DNA of 64,000 nt, from positions 1 through 64,000 of the forward strand of contig NZ_JACOFX010000002.1 of the NCBI RefSeq assembly GCF_014284125.1, read 5' to 3'. The position numbers and the translations under genes were made by a program. This document shows positions 56,949 through 64,000 of this stretch, piece after piece (position 1 is the stretch's first letter; each line of letters opens with the position of its first letter). The notes below the pieces were generated by a model, which was not told the origin of the DNA, did not search any database, and saw nothing but the letters and a program-made list of their open reading frames with translations. The DNA comes from Undibacterium umbellatum (GTDB taxonomy: Bacteria; Pseudomonadota; Gammaproteobacteria; Burkholderiales; Burkholderiaceae_D).

Positions 56949-58679
56949 TTATTCGTTGGTACATCCGAGGACTTCCTCGAGGCTGGTCATTCCCTGTCTG
57001 ACCTTCATCAATCCGGATTGACGTAAATTTCTGATTCCTTCTTTTTGCGCCTGCTCTTCCAGATCCAGTGCACTGGCGCTGGCAAGTATGAGGCGCTCCA
57101 GCGCTTCAGATATAGGCATCAATTGATAGATGCCGACACGACCCTTATAGCCGCCACCGTTGCAACGGTCACAACCGACAGGGCCGTAAGGTTTCCAGGT
57201 GCCGTCCAGGTCTTCATCCTTGAAACCGGCTTGCAGCAAGACCTCGTCGAGGATCTCGACAGGTTTTTTACAGGTGCACAGGCGACGTGCCAGCCTTTGT
57301 GCCGTAATCAAAATGACAGATGAGGCAATATTGAAAGGTGCCACACCCATGTTCATCAAACGAGTCAAAGTAGCAGGCGCATCATTGGTATGCAGGGTGG
57401 AAAACACCATGTGACCAGTTTGCGCAGCCTTGATGGCAATATCGGCAGTTTCCAGGTCACGAATTTCACCCACCATGATGACGTCAGGATCTTGACGCAA
57501 GAAAGACTTCAGCGCGGCAGCAAAGGTCAGGCCCGCTTTGTCATTGACATTGACCTGGTTGACACCTGGCAAGTTGATCTCAGCCGGATCTTCGGCCGTA
57601 GAAATATTGATGCCAGGTTTATTAATAACGTTGAGGCAAGTGTACAGGGACACCGTTTTACCGGAACCCGTCGGCCCGGTAACCAGTACCATGCCATAAG
57701 GTCGTTGAATGGCTTCCATCAAGATCGCTTTGTGATCAGGGTCATAGCCCAAGGCATCAATACCCATTTGCGCCTGAGATCCATCCAGAATACGCATAAC
57801 GATCTTTTCGCCAAACAGGGTAGGCAAAGTGCTCACACGAAAATCGATGGATTTACTCGCCGATAACTGTAATTTCATGCGACCGTCTTGCGGTACGCGT
57901 TTTTCAGAAATATCCAGTTTGGAGATAACCTTGATACGCGAAGATAATTTGTCCTTGATGGCCAGCGGTGGCTGGGCAATCTCTCTGAGTTCACCATCGA
58001 CACGAAAGCGTATGCGGTAGAATTTTTCAAACGGTTCAAAATGCAAATCGGATGCACCCATATTGATGGCATCAATCAGCATTTTTTGCAGGAATTTGAC
58101 GACAGGCGCATCATCAATCTCTGTGGCCTGAGCTTCGGCAGCGGCACCGGCACCGAGATCATCTTCCTTGAACTCGAGATCAAAGTCATCGCCGCCAATT
58201 TCATTCAGGCTTTGTTCCGAGGATTTGCCCAGCTTGTCCAGCAGCTTAACCAGGGCATCATGCTGCACTACAATAATGTCTATACCAAGACCGGTTTGAA
58301 ATTTGACCTGATCCAGAGCTGAATTATTGGTCGGATCGGAAATCGCCAAAGAAACTTTATTGCCTTTTTTCGCTACCGCCAGCAGGCGTTGGGCCTGCAT
58401 GAGCTTTTGATCAACCAGCTTGTCAGGGATCAGTGACTCATTGATGACCGATAAATCCAGTAAGGGGTAGCCGAAAGCATCGGAGCAAAAAGTCGCCAGA
58501 TCACGTGCGCTGACAGTGCCACTTTGCGTCAGTGCATCAATGAAGCCGATTTTTTCCGCCTGTGCTTTTTTGCTCACAGTTTCAACCTGAGCGGGCGTCA
58601 ATAAATTGGCTTGCATCAAGGCTCGCGCCAAGCCAGGAGTTGCCATTTGGGGCGCTGAATTTGGTAGGACTGCGGACAT
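56949..58679 (-). CDS. pilB: Type IV pilus assembly ATPase PilB
   Basis: PilB powers pilus extension. The protein of about 576 residues has an N-terminal MshEN-like domain (DLATFCSDAFGYPLLDL), Walker A VTGPTGSGKTVSLYT and the Asp box ISTAEDPAEINLPGVNQVNV. Walker B DPDVIMVGEIRDLETA, the His box and a four-cysteine zinc site (CTC...CDRC) follow. The MshEN part of such proteins can bind c-di-GMP, which may connect to the GGDEF-EAL protein; that is inference. ATG 58679 (MSAVLPN) is preferred over 58709. Confidence 0.96.
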   Translation of the reverse strand: MSAVLPNSAPQMATPGLARALMQANLLTPAQVETVSKKAQAEKIGFIDALTQSGTVSARDLATFCSDAFGYPLLDLSVINESLIPDKLVDQKLMQAQRLLAVAKKGNKVSLAISDPTNNSALDQVKFQTGLGIDIIVVQHDALVKLLDKLGKSSEQSLNEIGGDDFDLEFKEDDLGAGAAAEAQATEIDDAPVVKFLQKMLIDAINMGASDLHFEPFEKFYRIRFRVDGELREIAQPPLAIKDKLSSRIKVISKLDISEKRVPQDGRMKLQLSASKSIDFRVSTLPTLFGEKIVMRILDGSQAQMGIDALGYDPDHKAILMEAIQRPYGMVLVTGPTGSGKTVSLYTCLNVINKPGINISTAEDPAEINLPGVNQVNVNDKAGLTFAAALKSFLRQDPDVIMVGEIRDLETADIAIKAAQTGHMVFSTLHTNDAPATLTRLMNMGVAPFNIASSVILITAQRLARRLCTCKKPVEILDEVLLQAGFKDEDLDGTWKPYGPVGCDRCNGGGYKGRVGIYQLMPISEALERLILASASALDLEEQAQKEGIRNLRQSGLMKVRQGMTSLEEVLGCTNE

Positions 58680-59003
58680 AGGATCTTTTGAGTAAATTTG
58701 CCAATACAATCAGTTGCCTTGTGATAATGCAACTAAGCCTGTTATTTGTAAAGTCGTTCCATAGTGTAGCCACACTGGATCTGGCAAAATTTGCATTGCG
58801 GCTACACCGCCATCCGGCAATGAATCATTTCCGTCGTTTTCGACAATGATTCATTACTTCTTTACTCTGTATAGATCGTTTTCCGCCAAATAGCCATGCC
58901 ATTTTTTTTCAGGCATTTTTTTGCTGGCCAGAGCGCAGATTTTGAGCAGACTACCTGTCTGCCCGATTTTGTAACAGTCTGTTAATTCTACGAATTTCGT
59001 GAC
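58680..59003. other. pilB upstream region with a strong hairpin
   Basis: No gene is seen. AATGAATCATT (58819-58829) and AATGATTCATT (58845-58855) are perfect complements, and GTCG/CGAC inside extends the stem around TTTT with a 3-base bulge. It lies after ispB on the minus strand and before pilB, so it could end the ispB transcript or affect pilB. Confidence 0.5.
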
Positions 59004-59984
59004 TTAATGATTCCTGCCTACGGCAAAGGCGCACAGTTTGACCATGGCCTGTTTGTACTGATTATCCGGCCAGTCCGCGATGGCTGTTGCCGCACGCTCG
59101 GCTGCCTTGACAGCTTCACTTTGCGTATAAGCCAGTGCGCCGGACTTGGTGATCGCGTCCAGTATGGCATCAAATTTGGATTCGTCGCCGTTTTCTATAC
59201 AGGCCCGTACCAGATCGCGTTCTTCTGCACTGCCATTTTTCATCAGATAAATCAGCGGCAGGGTAGGTTTGCCTTCGCGCAAATCATCACCGACGTTTTT
59301 ACCTATGTCTTCGGCATTCCCGGAATAATCCAGCACATCGTCAATCAACTGAAAAGCAGTGCCCAAAGAGCGCCCATATTCGCCTGCAGCCTCGATTTCT
59401 GCCTGATTGGCACCGGCGATAAGCGCACCAATCTCTGCTGCTGCTTCAAACAGTTTGGCTGTTTTGGAACGTATTACTTGCAGATAACGCTCCTCGGTCA
59501 CGTCAGGATCATGCATATTCAGCAATTGCAAGACTTCGCCTTCAGCAATGACATTGGTGGCGTCGGCCAGAATTTGCATGATTTGCATGCTATTGATGGA
59601 GACCATCATCTGAAAGGCGCGTGAATACAGGAAGTCACCTACCAGAACTGAGGCAGCATTGCCAAACAATGCATTGGCAGTCTTGCGGCCACGGCGCATG
59701 GACGATTCATCCACCACATCGTCATGCAGCAGGGTCGCTGTATGGATGAATTCGACGATGGCGGCCAGCTCATGGTGATGCTTGCCTTTGTACTGGAAGG
59801 CATTCGCCACAAGCAAGACCAGCACGGGCCGTATACGTTTGCCGCCAGCGCTGATGATATATTCGGCGATCTGATTAACCAGGGCAACTTCAGAATGCAA
59901 TTTGTTGCGGATTACCTGATTCACTTCGTCCATATCGACGGCGATCAGTTCGGTGATGGGGTTTTGGTTGTTTGTGGCAGACAA
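59004..59984 (-). CDS. ispB: Polyprenyl (octaprenyl) diphosphate synthase IspB
   Basis: IspB makes the long isoprenoid side chain of ubiquinone. Both aspartate-rich motifs are intact: LLHDDVVDESSMRRG and FQLIDDVLDYSG; GGKRIRPVLVLLVA is also typical. I place the start at the TTG at 59984 (reading SATNNQNPITEL after the initiator), giving about 326 residues. The open frame reaches an ATG at 60056, which would add 24 residues without family support. Chain length cannot be read from sequence alone. Confidence 0.93.
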   Translation of the reverse strand: MSATNNQNPITELIAVDMDEVNQVIRNKLHSEVALVNQIAEYIISAGGKRIRPVLVLLVANAFQYKGKHHHELAAIVEFIHTATLLHDDVVDESSMRRGRKTANALFGNAASVLVGDFLYSRAFQMMVSINSMQIMQILADATNVIAEGEVLQLLNMHDPDVTEERYLQVIRSKTAKLFEAAAEIGALIAGANQAEIEAAGEYGRSLGTAFQLIDDVLDYSGNAEDIGKNVGDDLREGKPTLPLIYLMKNGSAEERDLVRACIENGDESKFDAILDAITKSGALAYTQSEAVKAAERAATAIADWPDNQYKQAMVKLCAFAVGRNH

Positions 59985-60148
59985 GGGAGAACCTGCATAA
60001 GAATCCGGGATGACCGCGATTATACGATGCAGTGCTGGTATTTGCTTGAAATGCACCAGTTCTCTTGTGCTTCCTCTATTTATTACCGGTTATTATCGGT
60101 CAATTGCCTGTTTACCATGGGTGTGCTGAAAAAATATGCAAATAGTCT

Positions 60149-60177
60149 TTGACGCTTTTGGCAGGATTATGTACAAT
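60149..60177 (+). promoter_or_regulatory. rplU-rpmA promoter
   Basis: TTGACG (60149-60154), 17 bases, TACAAT (60172-60177): a strong sigma-70 promoter about 75 bases before rplU. Confidence 0.8.
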
Positions 60178-60255
60178 TTGGGGTTTTCCCGACTTCCCAG
60201 GTGAGTTTTGTCTGGCGGGGAGAAAATCCCTAATATTTATTTGATGAGGTTTCAC

Positions 60256-60567
60256 ATGTACGCGGTCATAAAAACCGGAGGCAAACAATACAAAGTTGTC
60301 GCTGGTGAAAAACTTAAAGTAGAACAGATACCTGCAGACATTGGCTCCGAAATCACCATTGATCAAGTGCTCGCTTTGGGCGCTGGTGAGACCATTAAGT
60401 TTGGTGCTCCATTGGTCGCAGGTGCTACGGTGCTGGCTAAGGTTATAGATCACGGTCGTCACGACAAAGTGCGCATTTTCAAAATGCGTCGTCGTAAGCA
60501 CTATCAGAAACGTCAAGGCCATCGCCAAAACTACACTGAATTGCAAATCGTCTCTATCAACGGCTAA
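60256..60567 (+). CDS. rplU: Ribosomal protein bL21
   Basis: A 103-residue 50S subunit protein with the family start [23 protein letters not shown] and the C-terminal [20 protein letters not shown] region split by normal linker. The ATG at 60256 is chosen; an upstream in-frame GTG or TTG from 60208 is not needed. Confidence 0.98.
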   Translation: MYAVIKTGGKQYKVVAGEKLKVEQIPADIGSEITIDQVLALGAGETIKFGAPLVAGATVLAKVIDHGRHDKVRIFKMRRRKHYQKRQGHRQNYTELQIVSING

Positions 60568-60615
60568 TCTGTAGATCAGCAATCAATCTACCTGTATTTA
60601 AGGAGCTAATTAAAA

Positions 60616-60885
60616 ATGGCACACAAAAAAGGCGGCGGCACCACGCGCAATGGTCGTGACTCAGAATCAAAACGCCTCGGCGTTAAAGTCTACGGTGGCC
60701 AGGCTATCAATGCCGGCGGTATCATCATTCGTCAACGCGGCACTCGCGTACACGCTGGTGAAAACGTTGGTATGGGCAAAGATCACACTTTGTTCGCTCT
60801 GGTTAACGGCAAAGTACAATTCGCGATCAAAGGTGCAGCACGTCACCAGTTCGCTATTGTTGTTGCAGACGCAGCAGCGGCGTAA
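60616..60885 (+). CDS. rpmA: Ribosomal protein bL27
   Basis: An 89-residue 50S protein whose N-terminal tail [16 protein letters not shown] reaches the peptidyl-transferase centre; [23 protein letters not shown] follows (20 residues or fewer conserved in each block). Ribosome site AAGGAG. Terminator downstream. Confidence 0.98.
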   Translation: MAHKKGGGTTRNGRDSESKRLGVKVYGGQAINAGGIIIRQRGTRVHAGENVGMGKDHTLFALVNGKVQFAIKGAARHQFAIVVADAAAA

Positions 60886-60926
60886 TGCATTGAAGTAATT
60901 CAAAGCAGGGCGCAAGCCAGTATGAT

Positions 60927-60958
60927 AAAAAGGCTCTGCCATCGGTAGGGCCTTTTTA
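60927..60958 (+). terminator. rpmA terminator
   Basis: AAAAAGGCTCTGCC and GGTAGGGCCTTTTT pair around ATC with one mismatch. Confidence 0.88.
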
Positions 60959-61026
60959 GTTGGATCAGTCTCCGTTCAAACTCATTGCGGCACTACCTTA
61001 CCGCAAGCTCACCTCTCCGTATGAAT

Positions 61027-61186
61027 CTGTTTGCGATCTGTAGCGAGCGTCAGCGGGGTCAGGGCAACATTCTGGGTAAAAAGCGCAGCGCAAAAAGCTG
61101 AATGTACTCTAGTACATGAGCATTTTGAGCAGTACATGAGCCCCGCGTAGACTCCGATTGCGCACGCGCAGTAAGATCGGAAACAG
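61027..61186. repeat. MITE-like element with 13-bp inverted ends
   Basis: CTGTTTGCGATCT (61027-61039) and AGATCGGAAACAG (61174-61186) are inverted copies with one mismatch. Inner parts also pair (GCGGGG with CCCCGC). Two direct copies of AGTACATGAG lie 20 bases apart (61111 and 61131). There is no coding capacity and no clear target duplication. It separates rpmA from obg and accounts for the gap there. Confidence 0.6.
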
Positions 61187-61298
61187 GTTCTAAGTACACC
61201 CTGCATAGGCAGTTTGGTGTTAGCCCTTTTAATTTGAAGAAATCCTGTATAAATTTATTGTTCCATCAGGTTACAAGAATTTATACAAGCTTTTTTAG

Positions 61299-62420
<1,122 letters not shown>

Positions 62421-62421
62421 T

Positions 62422-62450
62422 AAAAAACCTGGTGAAAGCCAGGTTTTTTT
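62422..62450 (+). terminator. obg terminator
   Basis: AAAAACCTGG, loop TGAAAG, CCAGGTTTTTTT. Confidence 0.92.
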
Positions 62451-62606
62451 ACGTCCACCATCTGTTCATCAACAACTAAAAATGTATAAAGGTGATTATT
62501 TTTTATTTGGAAAATTTCTTTTTAATAATTAAAATCTCATAAAAAGTAGAATATGCCTTTTAAATGTGAATTAAATTTAGATTGCAGCGATAGTATCCAT
62601 ATAAAG

Positions 62607-62612
62607 TATAAT
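62607..62612 (+). promoter_or_regulatory. Possible proB -10 box in an AT-rich patch
   Basis: TATAAT lies 60 bases before proB. The only -35-like hexamer, TTGCAG at 62582, has a 19-base spacer. The surrounding 62460-62630 is clearly more AT-rich than its neighbours. Confidence 0.45.
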
Positions 62613-62671
62613 TTTGATTTGTTCGCCGCTGAAGTGCGGCAACATCACCAAATCACATTTGTCCCTTATTT

Positions 62672-63790
62672 ATGCAATCTGTCATTCAGCAAGCAAAACG
62701 TCTGATTATCAAAGTAGGTTCATCCCTGGTCACCAATGATGGCAAGGGGCTGGACAAGCAGGCCATCGCCAAATGGGCTGCCCAGATCGCTGGCTTGCGT
62801 GCCATGGGCAAGGAAGTCGTGCTGGTCAGCTCTGGTGCCATCGCCGAAGGGCGGCAACGCCTGGGCTTTGAAAAACGACCGACTGCCATCCACGAATTGC
62901 AGGCTTGTGCTGCCGTCGGTCAAATGGGCCTGGCACAAATTTATGAAAGCAGCTTTCGTGAACACCAGATAGGTACAGCACAAATTTTGTTGACGCATGC
63001 CGACTTGGCGGATCGTGAACGCTACCTGAATGCGCGCTCGACATTGTTCACTTTGCTGCGCCTGGGCATCGTCCCCATCATCAATGAAAATGATACAGTG
63101 GTCACCGATGAAATCAAGTTTGGTGACAATGACACGCTCGGCGCCCTGGTAGCCAATTTAATAGAAGGCGATGCTCTCATCATCCTGACTGACCAAAAGG
63201 GCTTGTATACAGCGGACCCACGCAAAGACCCGAATGCAACCTTCGTGCACGAAGCCAGGGCAGGTGACCTGGCGTTGGAAGCCATGGCAGGTGGTGCTGG
63301 TTCCAGCCTCGGTAGTGGTGGCATGCTGACCAAGATACTCGCCGCCAAAAGGGGCGCGCGTTCTGGGGCGCACACGGTCATCGCCTGGGGCCGCGAAGAG
63401 AATGTCTTGCTGCGTCTGGCGCAGGGCGAAGCCATAGGTACACAATTGATTTCGCAAATGGCCCCGGTGGCGGCGCGCAAGCAATGGATGATGGATCATT
63501 TGCAGACCCTGGGCCAGGTCGTGCTGGATTCGGGTGCCGTACAAAAACTGATACGTGAAGGCAAATCCTTGCTACCCATAGGCGTACTCGATGTACGCGG
63601 CGAATTCAGCCGCGGTGCAGTGGTTACTTGCTGTGATGAGGCGGGTACTCCGGTAGCAAGGGGGCTGATTAATTACTCAAGCGCAGATGCACGTCGTATT
63701 AAGCGCCATGCTTCGAGCGAGATAGAATCCATACTTGGCTTTGTTGAAGAATCTGAATTGATACACCGCGATAATCTGGTGTTGCTATGA
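62672..63790 (+). CDS. proB: Glutamate 5-kinase
   Basis: ProB phosphorylates glutamate in the first step of proline synthesis. The 372 residues contain an amino-acid-kinase domain ([57 protein letters not shown]-like [14 protein letters not shown]) and a C-terminal PUA domain ([17 protein letters not shown]). The obg-proB order is common in betaproteobacteria. Confidence 0.97.
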   Translation: MQSVIQQAKRLIIKVGSSLVTNDGKGLDKQAIAKWAAQIAGLRAMGKEVVLVSSGAIAEGRQRLGFEKRPTAIHELQACAAVGQMGLAQIYESSFREHQIGTAQILLTHADLADRERYLNARSTLFTLLRLGIVPIINENDTVVTDEIKFGDNDTLGALVANLIEGDALIILTDQKGLYTADPRKDPNATFVHEARAGDLALEAMAGGAGSSLGSGGMLTKILAAKRGARSGAHTVIAWGREENVLLRLAQGEAIGTQLISQMAPVAARKQWMMDHLQTLGQVVLDSGAVQKLIREGKSLLPIGVLDVRGEFSRGAVVTCCDEAGTPVARGLINYSSADARRIKRHASSEIESILGFVEESELIHRDNLVLL

Positions 63791-63800
63791 ATCAGATATA

Positions 63801-63842
63801 AAAAATGGGCGCATGAGTGAAAAAATTCAGCGCCCATTTTAT
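63801..63842. terminator. Convergent terminator after proB
   Basis: AAAATGGGCGC (63802-63812) and GCGCCCATTTT (63830-63840) are perfect complements with a 17-base loop and can stop transcripts from both sides. Confidence 0.85.
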
Positions 63843-63864
63843 TCCTGCATCCTGTTGCAGCTGA

Positions 63865-64000
63865 CTAGTAATATGACATCTTTTTCCCGCGCAGTTTGTC
63901 CAGCAACACATTGACTTTGCCTGCGATGGTTTTGCCTTCGCAAAAATAGTCAGAGAACAAGGCCGCATGCTGTTTGTTTGCACCAGTATTCGTGATGCCA
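63865..64000 (-). CDS. C-terminal part of an unidentified protein (cut by window end)
   Basis: On the minus strand a frame enters at the window edge and stops at the complement of 63865-63867. The visible 44 residues include NKQHAALFSDYFCEGKTIAG and end LRGKKMSYY. Composition looks like a real soluble protein, and the convergent terminator just beyond its stop supports a gene. I cannot assign a family. Confidence 0.6.
   Translation of the reverse strand, partial: GITNTGANKQHAALFSDYFCEGKTIAGKVNVLLDKLRGKKMSYY

Noticed and set aside
58770..58800. Second sigma-54 promoter (TGGCAAAATTTGCA)
   Set aside because: The distance between GG and GC is 8 bases rather than 10, and it points away from pilB.
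61009..61206. Minus-strand ORF of 65 codons before obg
   Set aside because: It lies almost entirely in the inverted-repeat element and has low-complexity composition.
63792..63983. Minus-strand ORF of 63 codons at the window end
   Set aside because: It runs through the convergent terminator; another frame on the same strand with a stop at 63865 looks like the true gene end.

Overview
The window looks like chromosomal DNA of a betaproteobacterium of the order Burkholderiales, most likely family Oxalobacteraceae (for example an Undibacterium-like genome). This rests on the moderate GC content and on gene order: a complete mraZ-to-ftsZ division and cell-wall cluster, lpxC and secA after it, argJ-DUF815-mutT, yacG-zapD-coaE-pilD-pilC-pilB, and ispB / rplU-rpmA-obg-proB. 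The genus is an inference; no 16S rRNA gene is present.

1-6.4 kb is an RNA-repair locus and the most unusual part of the window. A zinc-ribbon protein gene is followed by three tandem small RNAs. All three have the closing stem typical of bacterial Y RNAs, and two carry a clear circularly permuted tRNA mimic like Salmonella YrlA. They lie directly in front of rtcB (RNA ligase). rtcA (RNA 3'-phosphate cyclase) and a DIP1984-family gene follow. After an orphan gene and a stretch with a promoter, a 13-codon ORF and two tandem terminators comes a second, divergent rtcB with a 55-residue basic protein behind it. The Ro60-like partner (Rsr) expected for Y RNAs is not in the window and may lie upstream.

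6.5-14.8 kb holds a DUF1624 membrane protein, an MFS transporter, a thiamine-diphosphate enzyme of the acetolactate synthase family, the RNase P RNA gene rnpB, and a large CACHE/PAS/GAF/GGDEF/EAL signalling protein. 15.1-32.4 kb is the complete dcw cluster (mraZ rsmH ftsL ftsI murE murF mraY murD ftsW murG murC ddl ftsQ ftsA ftsZ). Many genes overlap by 1-4 bases. It opens with a promoter carrying four GTG repeats at exact 10-bp spacing (MraZ operator), and a long hairpin precedes ftsZ.

32.7-43.5 kb carries a peroxiredoxin, a GNAT acetyltransferase, lpxC (apparently leaderless), a DciA-like protein, an M23 peptidase, secA, an acyl-CoA dehydrogenase, argJ, a DUF815 ATPase and a NUDIX hydrolase. 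43.5-48.0 kb is a four-gene minus-strand operon coding for a periplasmic-binding-like protein, a TelA homologue, a binding-protein/VWA fusion lipoprotein and an XpaC-like membrane protein, which looks like an envelope stress or toxic-anion module. 48.0-53.1 kb is a D-amino-acid catabolic operon (alr, dadA, an Rrf2-like gene, a TyrR-like sigma-54 activator). It starts with a near-perfect sigma-54 promoter preceded by three TGTATT-N6-RATACA palindromes. 53.1-64 kb contains yacG, zapD, coaE, the type IV pilus genes pilD/C/B, ispB, rplU, rpmA, obg and proB, plus a 160-bp inverted-repeat element. No prophage, IS transposase, CRISPR array, rRNA or ordinary tRNA gene was seen.
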